Below are positions 1 through 7,313 of a DNA stretch of 15,198 bases, in pieces. The stretch comes from Candidatus Sigynarchaeota archaeon (lineage in GTDB: Archaea; Asgardarchaeota; Lokiarchaeia; Sigynarchaeales; Sigynarchaeaceae). The notes under the pieces were generated by a model, which worked only from the letters and a program-made list of their open reading frames with translations, made no database searches and had not been told where the DNA came from. The first letter of the stretch is position 1; the number at the start of each line of letters is the position of its first letter. The translations under genes and the position numbers were made by a program. The stretch is taken from NCBI GenBank assembly GCA_030587525.1, contig JAUQYW010000413.1, positions 1 to 15,198 on the forward strand. Reading direction: 5' to 3'.

Positions 1-1227
1 TGGGTCTTGAAAAACAAGCGTGGAAAAGCCATCAAGCCCACGTTCATTTCCAACAAGTTCCAGTACGCGCTCGACGTGACACATCCAGGCGTGAAGCAAT
101 ATTTGAAAGAGCTGATCACCTTTTTCGTCAACGAGATTGGGTTCAAGTACATCAAGATCGACTTCGTGTTTTCCACGATCACGGAGGATGCCGTGTTCTA
201 CGATGAGGCAGTGACCCGGATCGAGGCATACCGGGAAGCGCTCGGCATTATGCGAGCCGCCGCGGGGAACGATGTCTTCATCCTAGGGTGCGGGGCTCCT
301 CTGATGGAGAGTATGGGGCACGTGAACGGCATGCGTATTAGCATGGATACTGACCCTCACTGGGCACGATTCGACGCTATCCTTTCCCGTTTAAACATCC
401 TCGTGCCTGGTATGAAGCACGCTTTGCTCAACACGATAACCCGGAGCTGGATGCACAAGAAATTCTGGATCAACGACCCGGATTGCCTCATGGTCCGCTT
501 GACCAAGACGCGGTTGACCGAGTCCGAGATATTTACCGAGATCTCGATCATCGGCTTGAGCGGTGGCCAAGTGGCGATTTCAGATGACTTGAGCCGGCTG
601 CCCTCGGAGCGCATGCGGTTGATAAGCCTCATCCAGCCGGCGTACCCGGAGCCCGCGTTCTCGCCTGATATGTTTGTGAAACAACTGCCGGAGGTGTATA
701 TGGTTGAAGGGTCGTCGAAAGCGCACGGCACATGGAAAGTGGTCGCGCTAGTCAATTGGAAACCCAAGAAGCGAGGGATGGTGCTCGATTTCGGCCAGAT
801 CCGCTGTATAGAATCTAAACGGTATCACGTGATGGATTTTTGGGGCAAGAAATACCTGGGCACGCATGCCGGGAACGAGAAGGTGTCGTTCCTGCGTATC
901 GCACCTCATGGCTGCAAGTTATTGAGGATCACGGAGGATCCTGGACCTGGTCAACCTGTTATTCTCGGCTCCACGCTGCACGTGGTGCAAGGTGCGCTAG
1001 AAATCGCTCAATTTAAGCTCGATTTAACCTCCAAAACGATGACAATGACCCTGGAAAAGCACGGGAAGAACCAGGGCACGATTTTCGTGAAGCTTCCCGC
1101 GCGTGTTTTATTCGCAACTTCTAGTGGACCTGGATACTCGATAAAAGACGTGAGCGAGGATGTCTATGCCATTGAGGTTGACTTTGAACGCGAGTTGCAT
1201 ATCGAGTGCAAGGTGGAAATGGCTTGA
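1..1227 (+). CDS. GH36-type alpha-galactosidase, 3' part (5' end outside window)
   Basis: The frame is open from base 1 (it begins Trp-Val-Leu-Lys), so about 408 C-terminal codons of a longer glycosidase are present and the first TTG at base 7 is not the real start. It resembles clan GH-D (GH36/GH27) alpha-galactosidases, which hydrolyse terminal alpha-galactosides with retention. Visible signatures are YIKIDFVF with the likely nucleophile Asp coded at 160-162, MRISMDTDPHW with a likely acid/base Asp about 60 residues later, and NDPDCLMVR further on, typical of the (beta/alpha)8 barrel. The last ~130 residues look like the beta-sandwich C-terminal domain. The N-terminal domain and any signal peptide cannot be seen. 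The GH38 alpha-mannosidase 2.3 kb away fits a shared role in glycan breakdown. Family assignment is fairly sure; the exact substrate is not, because GH-D members also act on N-acetylgalactosaminides and other alpha-linked sugars. Confidence 0.82.
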   Translation, partial: WVLKNKRGKAIKPTFISNKFQYALDVTHPGVKQYLKELITFFVNEIGFKYIKIDFVFSTITEDAVFYDEAVTRIEAYREALGIMRAAAGNDVFILGCGAPLMESMGHVNGMRISMDTDPHWARFDAILSRLNILVPGMKHALLNTITRSWMHKKFWINDPDCLMVRLTKTRLTESEIFTEISIIGLSGGQVAISDDLSRLPSERMRLISLIQPAYPEPAFSPDMFVKQLPEVYMVEGSSKAHGTWKVVALVNWKPKKRGMVLDFGQIRCIESKRYHVMDFWGKKYLGTHAGNEKVSFLRIAPHGCKLLRITEDPGPGQPVILGSTLHVVQGALEIAQFKLDLTSKTMTMTLEKHGKNQGTIFVKLPARVLFATSSGPGYSIKDVSEDVYAIEVDFERELHIECKVEMA

Positions 1228-1330
1228 AACCACCATCACGCGGGTTGTTATCGGGAAGTTGAAATAGTTATTTAGGTTTCAATATCATAGTTTAACTAAG
1301 AACCGTATAAGTCCTAGAACATTCAAACGG

Positions 1331-1531
1331 GTGGTTAAAATTAAGGTACGTGCTTGTCTTCGATGCAAAGCGTATGTTGTTGTCAAAGAAGGTTACAAGA
1401 ACCAGCAAGCAATCAAGATTTTTGAAAAGGACCACACGGGCCACAATATGGGCACGCTCGATTATAATGAAGTCAAGGATAAAGCCTCTGGGTATGAGAG
1501 TAAAACGAACTTTTACATGGATAAAGCCTAA
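1331..1531 (+). CDS. Small conserved archaeal-type protein with Cys-x2-Cys and His motif
   Basis: A 66-residue protein with a GTG start. Residues 8-12 read ACLRC (Cys-x2-Cys), and about 25 residues later comes FEKDHTGHNMGTLD, whose His residues could complete a zinc site; the rest is mostly beta-type and Lys-rich. I recall similar short archaeal proteins with a CxxC near the start and an F-x-x-x-H-x-G-H segment, but their function is not known to me. It stands alone: about 100 bases after the glycosidase and 93 bases before GrpE, with a T-rich stretch (1549-1571) behind it. Start choice is supported because the GTG directly precedes the Val-Lys-Ile-Lys-Val-Arg-Ala-Cys block where such proteins begin. 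It could be a nucleic-acid- or ribosome-associated zinc protein, but that is only a guess. Confidence 0.7.
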   Translation: MVKIKVRACLRCKAYVVVKEGYKNQQAIKIFEKDHTGHNMGTLDYNEVKDKASGYESKTNFYMDKA

Positions 1532-1608
1532 AACCGAATTCTCACCATTTCTTCTTTTGTTCGCATTTTTTGAATCTCGCATCATTCAGCTATTCTGAGT
1601 CTAGCATC

Positions 1609-1617
1609 GGCGGTGAT
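1609..1617 (+). promoter_or_regulatory. Strong Shine-Dalgarno site of grpE
   Basis: The bases GGCGGTGAT match the archaeal/bacterial SD consensus GGAGGTGAT at eight of nine positions and end seven bases before the GTG at 1625. This favours 1625 over the in-frame GTG at 1613, which lies inside the SD itself. Confidence 0.6.
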
Positions 1618-1624
1618 ATATGTC

Positions 1625-2353
1625 GTGACGGAGGACAAGAAACTCGCAAGTACCGGCAAAGAGGAACCAAAGGATGCAAAAAAAACAGAACCTGCCAGTG
1701 AAAGCGAGGAAAAAATCAAGAAATTGGCCGAAAAACAGAAGCAACTTGAAGAACAGTTGAAGGCCAAGGATAAAAAAATCTCGGACCTGGAGAGCGACCT
1801 GAAATGGTCCCGCGCCGATTTTGACAATTTCCGAAAATCTACGGAAAAACACATGGATGCCGATAGGGAAGCTATGCAGGCCAAGTTGCTGAAGGATTTC
1901 TTGCCATTTTTTGACACGTTCGACAAGGCTATGCGTGCGGCATCCGATATCCAGCAAAAAAGTCCCGATCTCAACAACGGGCTCAAGCAATTCTTTGGCG
2001 GGCTTGAAGGCCTTTATAAAAACTTGAACGCCATCCTCGACGCCAAGAAATTGAAGCGCATCGACGCGCTTGGGAAGAAGTTCGACTACAATTACCACGA
2101 AGTCTCGCTTCAAATCGAGGACGAGCAGCTCGACGAGGACACCGTCGTACAAGAAATCCAGAAGGGGTGGCTGTTGAACGGGAAAGTCTTGCGTCCTGCG
2201 ATGGTCGCAGTGTCCAAGAAGCCTGTTAAAAAAACACCCGAACCGGTTCCAGAGGAACGGGAATTCGAAGAAGACGAGCCAAAGACCGAAAAAAAAGGAA
2301 GTTCCACGCAGCCCCCTGATAGCCCTGACTCCGAATCGAGCTTCGATGATTGA
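1625..2353 (+). CDS. grpE: GrpE, nucleotide exchange factor of DnaK (Hsp70)
   Basis: A 242-residue cytosolic co-chaperone that releases ADP from DnaK. The N-terminal ~28 residues are charged and disordered-looking; residues ~29-85 form a long Lys/Glu coiled coil (the dimer stalk); residues ~86-196 hold the four-helix and beta-wing head, with the family signatures FDYNYHEV (about 153-160) and GWLLNGKVLRPAMVAVSK (about 181-198). A tail of ~45 residues rich in Pro, Glu, Asp and Ser follows, longer than in typical GrpE. The start at GTG 1625 is chosen because of the good SD at 1609-1617; GTG 1613 would add only four residues. No dnaK or dnaJ lies beside it in this window, unlike the usual grpE-dnaK-dnaJ arrangement. 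DnaK-system genes in archaea are generally regarded as acquired from bacteria. Confidence 0.93.
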   Translation: MTEDKKLASTGKEEPKDAKKTEPASESEEKIKKLAEKQKQLEEQLKAKDKKISDLESDLKWSRADFDNFRKSTEKHMDADREAMQAKLLKDFLPFFDTFDKAMRAASDIQQKSPDLNNGLKQFFGGLEGLYKNLNAILDAKKLKRIDALGKKFDYNYHEVSLQIEDEQLDEDTVVQEIQKGWLLNGKVLRPAMVAVSKKPVKKTPEPVPEEREFEEDEPKTEKKGSSTQPPDSPDSESSFDD

Positions 2354-2390
2354 ACGCCGAAATCCATCACCGGGCGTTTTATCTTTTTAT
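2353..2390 (+). terminator. Hairpin plus T-rich terminator after grpE
   Basis: AACGCC (2353-2358) can pair with GGCGTT (2373-2378) across a 14-base loop, and TTTTATCTTTTTAT follows immediately. The left arm begins at the last base of the grpE stop codon. It separates grpE from the dehydrogenase downstream. Confidence 0.6.
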
Positions 2391-2440
2391 GCGATGATGC
2401 TGAAATAGTGACGTGAACGTGTGACGTGGTGGTGCAAACC

Positions 2441-3502
2441 ATGGAAGCATTGCTCCTGGATAAGTATGGCTTGAAATATGTCGTGAATCATCCCGAGCCG
2501 GCCATGAAAGATGATGAGATCCTCATCAAGGTCAAGTCAGTTGGTATCTGTGGCACGGACATGGCGATTGTAAACGAGACCCTCAAGGCTCCACTGCCAA
2601 TAATCCCTGGCCATGAAATTGCTGGGATCGTGGAAAAAATAGGGCCGAGCGTGCCAGCCAAGATGAAGCAACTCGTTGGTAAGCTCGTGACAACCGAGAT
2701 CAACACGAACACGTGCGGAACATGCTTTTTCTGCAAAGCAGGGATTCCGACACAGTGTTCCCAGCGCAAAGCGCTTGGCATCGATGTGAACGGTGGTATG
2801 GCTGGATTCATCACGGTCCGCCATGACCTGGTTCACGCTTTGCCCGACGGTATGAGCGCCCGCGAGGGCACCTTCATCGAGCCCCTCGCTGCCGCGGTGC
2901 AAACGTTCAAGATGATGCCGCTGGCAGATGCCGATGATCACGTGATCATCATCGGTGCTGGGAAGCTTGGCTTGCTCATCTTGCAAGTGCTCGTCGGAAT
3001 GGATCGCGAGGCGGGAAAAAAGAGCCCCAGGAAGATTATGGTCATCGATCACCACGATTTCAAACTTGAGTTGGCCACGCAATTCGGCGCGACCGTGACC
3101 TTGAACACGACCCGGATGTCGGAAGCAGACCAGGTCAAGAAGGTTATGGCGTTCGCGATCGGGAAAGGCGCAGACATCACCATCGAAGCCACGGGGAATC
3201 CCCGGGCTCTCAATCAAGCGGTCTACATGACCCGCGCCCGCGGCAAGGTGGCGCTCAAATCCACGCATGGCGTGCCCGTGCCATTCGATATGACGGTGGG
3301 CGTGGTCAAGGAAATCACCTTTTACACGTCGCGCTGCGGCCCGTTCGAGGATGCCATCGCGCTGGTGCGCAAGGGCCATGTCGAATTGAAATCCCTCATC
3401 ACCGAAGTCTTCCCGCTTTCCCGGGGTCCAGAAGCATTCAAAGATTTGAATTATCGAAAGGGAAATGCCATCAAATACATTCTCGAGCCAAAGGAATCAT
3501 AA
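2441..3502 (+). CDS. Zinc-dependent medium-chain alcohol/polyol dehydrogenase (threonine/sorbitol dehydrogenase-like)
   Basis: A 353-residue member of the MDR superfamily that should oxidise an alcohol group with NAD(P)+. Catalytic zinc residues are visible: Cys37 in GICGTD, His58-Glu59 in PGHEIAG, and Glu147 in FIEPLA. A structural zinc site is present as Cys92, Cys95, Cys98 and Cys106 (C-x2-C-x2-C-x7-C). The Rossmann fold has GAGKLG at 172-177, and Asp203 at the end of the second strand suggests NAD rather than NADP. The start ATG 2441 is preferred because MEALLLDKYG is the usual family beginning and GGTGGTG lies six bases upstream; three in-frame GTG codons at 2426-2434 could add five residues. 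Possible substrates are threonine, sorbitol or another sugar alcohol. The nearby glycosidases favour a sugar-derived substrate, but the sequence does not decide it. Confidence 0.85.
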   Translation: MEALLLDKYGLKYVVNHPEPAMKDDEILIKVKSVGICGTDMAIVNETLKAPLPIIPGHEIAGIVEKIGPSVPAKMKQLVGKLVTTEINTNTCGTCFFCKAGIPTQCSQRKALGIDVNGGMAGFITVRHDLVHALPDGMSAREGTFIEPLAAAVQTFKMMPLADADDHVIIIGAGKLGLLILQVLVGMDREAGKKSPRKIMVIDHHDFKLELATQFGATVTLNTTRMSEADQVKKVMAFAIGKGADITIEATGNPRALNQAVYMTRARGKVALKSTHGVPVPFDMTVGVVKEITFYTSRCGPFEDAIALVRKGHVELKSLITEVFPLSRGPEAFKDLNYRKGNAIKYILEPKES

Positions 3503-3510
3503 AAAAAGAA
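3501..3510 (-). terminator. T-tract terminator of the alpha-mannosidase gene
   Basis: Read on the minus strand, the 10 bases between the two convergent stop codons are TTCTTTTTTT, including seven consecutive T just after the mannosidase TGA. Archaeal transcription commonly stops at such U tracts. The convergent dehydrogenase gene ends on the other side, so this short gap serves the leftward gene mainly. Confidence 0.5.
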
Positions 3511-3512
3511 GA

Positions 3513-6500
3513 TCACTTGAAAAGCTTGAACGTGCGGATTTCATGGGCCTTGAAGTCCGCCAGCAGCGACAGCCGGCTGTCCTTCGTTTTTTCCGTCGAA
3601 TAGCGCGCCTCGACAATGCATGATAATGGTCGTTCCAGCAAGTCAGTCTCGATTATTGTCGAGTCTATTGGAACTAAGCTAGGGTCAAATGACAAGATAG
3701 CGCGGTTCGCCGCGTCGATGGCATTGACGACGCGGATCACGATCGCGTCGCGCTGGCCGTTGGCCGAATCCATGAACGGGGGCAATTTCTCCGAGGGCTT
3801 GACAACGGTGACCTCGATCGTCGGTTTATCGACGAGCACCCATCGGATCCAGTTGGCGGCGCGCGGGTGCGCGTCGTGAATCCACGAGCGCATGCTGCTA
3901 ATGGATATATCTTTTCCCCCGATGACCGAGCGGGTGCCCTTGTTATCGACGAGAGCCAAGGCTTGCACGGGCGCATTGAACCCGTGGGCAGCCTGGTGGA
4001 TTTTTCCCTTGCGCCACGATCCCTGGTAGGGTAGCAGCCACAAGCGCGCGAGGTGGAAGCCTTGATCCGCATAGCTCGGTGGTTCCCCGAGGCCTTTTTC
4101 GAGCCGCTTCTTACGCTCGTCTTTCGCCCATGCGACGGTATTCGTCTCGGGGAATTTCGGCCCATGAACAATGGAAACGCCAAGATTTCCATCACGCGTG
4201 TCGAACCCGTATTTACCTTCGTTGATAACTGCAAAGCCAGCAGAAGCATCATCACTTTCTATGGCTACGAACGTGTGCATCCATTTTTCCCACCGTGGCA
4301 CGTCTCGATTGGCGCTGGGCTTGTTTAATCGCTTGGACGTGGCATAGCAAGTTTCGGCGACAGAATATGTTGCATGGAGTGAATTCGGGATCTCGTACTT
4401 GAGCAGCGTTTCGATCTCGTGGAAATCGAGGGCGATGCTGACGCCAACGCCTTCTATACCGGTGATGACATGGTAGTCGATGATCGCCCGGGAACCGGAA
4501 CCGAAGAATTGTGTGGACCTCGTCGTCCAGCGGACTGGCCCGCTTTCCACGATCTCGACGGAAACGGGTTGGTCGAAGATGGCCTTGGGATGGGTCCAGT
4601 ATCCGGCCTGGATGTTCCAGCATGGCTCCCGGTATGGCTTGTCCTCGTATGCCTTGAGGCCGCATGGGCCTTTGAGGAACGTCGTGCTGCCTGTGGTGAG
4701 GCGTTCGAGCATGCCCGTTTTCTTGCTGATGCCAATGGACCCACCCGGGAACTCCGTGCAAGCAATCATGTCGTCGGACGATGCCTGGCACGCGCTTTTT
4801 TCTTCTCGAATTCCACCCAATGCTGCGAACGCGGCGCCCGAGAGCGTGTTCATCCGGTGAATGTCGTTCTGGTCATTTGCTCCTACAGGCACCGTGGCGA
4901 GCCACGCGACGAGGGTCGTCCAACCTGGTAACCATGCCGGGAAAATCCACCTGTCTGGTTTCTTGTCGATATCCGGGCAGACGTCATCCCCTTTGACGAG
5001 CTGCACCGGGTTCATGTTGCCGGCGCTGGCATCGATAATGACGCCGAACGGGATCATCCCGCGGAGCTGGTTCGCCGGCACCTCGGCAAGCTGGTTAAAC
5101 GTCACGCCCGTGGGGTTCGCGAGCACGACCGGGATCAGCGTGATCTTGTCAACCGGGATCGATTCCTTTTCCGTCACCTTGATCGTTTTCGCGATGGGCA
5201 GATGCACGGAAACCGGTCCCGAGTCGCTCAACCCGTGGGCCTTGCCGATAATCTTCAATGCTTCCCGGGTGATGCCCTCTAGAAGTGGCTTGTCTTGCGA
5301 CCAGAACTCGAAGCACTCGTCATACACTTCGGGAATGGAGGTCCCGGGGAAAACGTCGTGGAATTGCATGAGCAGCACATTGTGCCAGATTTGCTCGATG
5401 GCGTTGCTTGCTGCAGGGGTTTGATCGCCGTCGCTGGTGTAGAACTTTTCCAGCAATTCGATTTTTGCTCCTTTCACGGTCTTCATTGCCATCGCGCACA
5501 ATGCCTCGCTCATGGGCAAGTGCCACTCGAAAAACCTGTTCATGCGCTTCACGAGCGTCTGCGTCGTGAGGCTCCCGCGGTGGAACTCGTAGTAGAGTTC
5601 ATCGCTCCAGACGGGCAAGCGGTCCTTCCACTTCGCGAGCAAGTCGAAAAACTCGCGGCTGTTCGACCATGTTGCGACGCCGCGATCGACCATGCCCCGG
5701 CAAGTCGCGACCTCGACGCCCTGGGGCCCGTGACCACCATCGCCCTCGCCGAAAAACACCCCTAGAATTGGAAGGTCGTCAGTCGACACCTCGGGCCTGT
5801 TCTCGGCGAGGTCCATCTCGTAATTGCACGTTAGCCAGGTACCGGGCTTGAGTAGCTTGTAACTGTTAACGTATGATTCCTTGACCGTGCTGTCCCCCTG
5901 GGGACGGTCGAAGGTCTGGATCGGGCCAAGCTTTCCTTCGATGCCAGTGAGATAACTGAGCAGCCGCGACCCGTCAGGTGCTTCCCACACCCAGGCCCAG
6001 AACGGCCACTTGGTGTCCTTGTTCGAAACGAGCTTGGTCGTGAAGAACCCGTCCATTCCACTCTTGGAGAAAATTTGCGGTAAATTGTTTGCATAACCGA
6101 ATGAATCGGGGAACCACGAGATCGTGGCAAGGCGACCGAAATTCTTTGCGTAAAAGAGCTGGCCGTATAGGCACTGACGCACCCACGCCTCACCCGAAGG
6201 CATGCGGCCATCGGCTTCGGACCAGCAGCCTCCTTGCGGCTCGTGGCGGCGTCGTGCCACGTCATCGACCACGTTGTTCCAAATCTCGGGATTGTGGAGC
6301 TTGATCCACTGGTATTGCGCGGATTGGCTGCCCGTGAACGTGAATGGTGCGAATAACTTGAAATGCTCGTGCGCCTTGTTAAACGTCGTCTCGGCTTTCG
6401 CCACGCCCTGGCGGAAGTGCCACATCCAGCCGAGGTCAAGGTGGCTTTGCGAGATGCAATAAGCGAACTGCTTTGCCGTGTCCCAGCCTTCCTTCCGGAG

Positions 6501-6707
6501 GGCATCGAGCTTCGTATCTATGTGTTTTTGGAATTCCGGGTTTAGGTATTCACATTCTTCCGGGTCGTTCGAGTACCAAGCTTCCAAGACATCGATGCCA
6601 CCTCGCGGGAACGTGACTTGCTGCTCGTACCATTCAAAGTCGCGCGGGGAGCCGGAATAACGGCCTGTCGGGAAATGTTCGGGGAATAGTTTTTTTCGTT
6701 GTGACAT
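3513..6707 (-). CDS. GH38 alpha-mannosidase
   Basis: A 1063-residue retaining, zinc-dependent glycosidase that removes alpha-linked mannose. Key GH38 features: the zinc-ligand motif SHLDLGWMW (His89, Asp91), the nucleophile Asp201 in WFPDSFGYANNLPQIF, GDGGHGP near 322-328, ELYYEFHRGSLTTQ near 370-383, and the second zinc-site motif MQFHDVFPGTSIPEVYDE (His450, Asp451). The middle helical domain and C-terminal beta domains follow, making it full length. There is no signal peptide or membrane segment, so it should act in the cytosol on imported oligosaccharides or on the cell's own glycans. The start ATG 6705-6707 is chosen because it lies four bases after the stop of the upstream gene; a longer frame to 6758 would overlap that gene. 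It is the last gene of a leftward set with the DUF6125-like gene and ends at a T tract. Confidence 0.93.
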   Translation of the reverse strand: MSQRKKLFPEHFPTGRYSGSPRDFEWYEQQVTFPRGGIDVLEAWYSNDPEECEYLNPEFQKHIDTKLDALRKEGWDTAKQFAYCISQSHLDLGWMWHFRQGVAKAETTFNKAHEHFKLFAPFTFTGSQSAQYQWIKLHNPEIWNNVVDDVARRRHEPQGGCWSEADGRMPSGEAWVRQCLYGQLFYAKNFGRLATISWFPDSFGYANNLPQIFSKSGMDGFFTTKLVSNKDTKWPFWAWVWEAPDGSRLLSYLTGIEGKLGPIQTFDRPQGDSTVKESYVNSYKLLKPGTWLTCNYEMDLAENRPEVSTDDLPILGVFFGEGDGGHGPQGVEVATCRGMVDRGVATWSNSREFFDLLAKWKDRLPVWSDELYYEFHRGSLTTQTLVKRMNRFFEWHLPMSEALCAMAMKTVKGAKIELLEKFYTSDGDQTPAASNAIEQIWHNVLLMQFHDVFPGTSIPEVYDECFEFWSQDKPLLEGITREALKIIGKAHGLSDSGPVSVHLPIAKTIKVTEKESIPVDKITLIPVVLANPTGVTFNQLAEVPANQLRGMIPFGVIIDASAGNMNPVQLVKGDDVCPDIDKKPDRWIFPAWLPGWTTLVAWLATVPVGANDQNDIHRMNTLSGAAFAALGGIREEKSACQASSDDMIACTEFPGGSIGISKKTGMLERLTTGSTTFLKGPCGLKAYEDKPYREPCWNIQAGYWTHPKAIFDQPVSVEIVESGPVRWTTRSTQFFGSGSRAIIDYHVITGIEGVGVSIALDFHEIETLLKYEIPNSLHATYSVAETCYATSKRLNKPSANRDVPRWEKWMHTFVAIESDDASAGFAVINEGKYGFDTRDGNLGVSIVHGPKFPETNTVAWAKDERKKRLEKGLGEPPSYADQGFHLARLWLLPYQGSWRKGKIHQAAHGFNAPVQALALVDNKGTRSVIGGKDISISSMRSWIHDAHPRAANWIRWVLVDKPTIEVTVVKPSEKLPPFMDSANGQRDAIVIRVVNAIDAANRAILSFDPSLVPIDSTIIETDLLERPLSCIVEARYSTEKTKDSRLSLLADFKAHEIRTFKLFK

Positions 6708-6711
6708 TAGA

Positions 6712-7263
6712 TCATCGCTTCTTCGCAGCTTGCTTTCCAAGCACGAAATGCCAGCCACAAACGCCGTTCTCGGCTTGTTTCGGTTTTATTTTCGTGAATG
6801 GCGTAAATACACATTCAGTGGTAAAGGCGGGGTCGACGGCTTTGGCAAAAGAATCGTAAAACGTGAAACCAATCTCGTAACAAACGGTACTGGCCTGGGT
6901 TTCGGGTCGCCCGACCTTTTTCATGCCCGCGAGCGTTTTACAATCGTCGACCCAGAAAAACAGTTCTTCGCCCGTCTTCTCGATGTGGAATTTCAGCGTC
7001 TTGTTGAACAAGGATTTGACCAGGAGCATTTCGAGAGCCTTGACCGGGCTGTCGTTTTTTTTCAAGATGCCCTTGTCTTGATAATATTTCACCAATCGCT
7101 GTGCCTCTTTCTGGCCAAAGATCTTCCACACGTCCCGGTCTATCTGCAACGCCTTGTCAAAGCCAAACTGCTCCTCGGTCTTCATGAACCAGAGTCCATC
7201 CAAGATCTGAAACAAGGCGGAGTATAACGTTTCTCTTTCGTCACTATCGTTCGCAGAGTTCAT
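6712..7263 (-). CDS. DUF6125/ATC-hydrolase-like small protein
   Basis: A 183-residue soluble protein of unknown function. Residues ~17-60 (ALFQILDGLWFMKTEEQFGF then a D-x-D-x-W-x-x-F-G pattern) match what I recall of the DUF6125 / L-2-amino-thiazoline-4-carboxylate hydrolase-like families, and the C-terminal part has spaced cysteines (Cys128, Cys151, Cys169) ending in CGWHFVL, also like that group. No enzyme activity can be claimed. The reading frame continues upstream into the prolyl-tRNA synthetase coding region, but ATG 7261-7263 is the credible start: upstream residues are simply the synthetase gene in another frame, and a TATA-like box sits about 28 bases before it. The stop codon is four bases from the GH38 start, so the two are probably co-transcribed and perhaps translationally coupled. 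Confidence 0.65.
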   Translation of the reverse strand: MNSANDSDERETLYSALFQILDGLWFMKTEEQFGFDKALQIDRDVWKIFGQKEAQRLVKYYQDKGILKKNDSPVKALEMLLVKSLFNKTLKFHIEKTGEELFFWVDDCKTLAGMKKVGRPETQASTVCYEIGFTFYDSFAKAVDPAFTTECVFTPFTKIKPKQAENGVCGWHFVLGKQAAKKR

Positions 7264-7286
7264 GATTAAGAAGAAAGGATAGAGAA

Positions 7287-7296
7287 AATTAATAAC
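7287..7296 (-). promoter_or_regulatory. TATA-like box for the DUF6125-like gene
   Basis: On the minus strand the sequence is GTTATTAATT, centred about 28 bases before the ATG at 7263, the distance expected for a leaderless archaeal transcript. No SD is seen before this ATG. The pyrimidine-rich stretch between box and start (TTTTCTCTATCCTTTCTTCTT) may also end the proS transcript. Confidence 0.4.
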
Positions 7297-7313
7297 TAGC
7301 GTTTTAATCGAGC

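Noticed and set aside
1301..1309. AACCGTATA shared by the upstream regions at 1301-1309 and 12439-12447
   Set aside because: Only nine bases match, without a longer conserved context; chance is a sufficient explanation.
2537..3379. Minus-strand open frame of about 280 codons opposite the dehydrogenase
   Set aside because: Entirely antisense to a well-supported zinc dehydrogenase, with composition rich in His, Arg and Ala typical of shadow frames.
4252..6505. Several overlapping frames on both strands inside the alpha-mannosidase gene
   Set aside because: The GH38 frame carries all catalytic motifs; the others are Arg/Ser-rich shadows without start signals or motifs.
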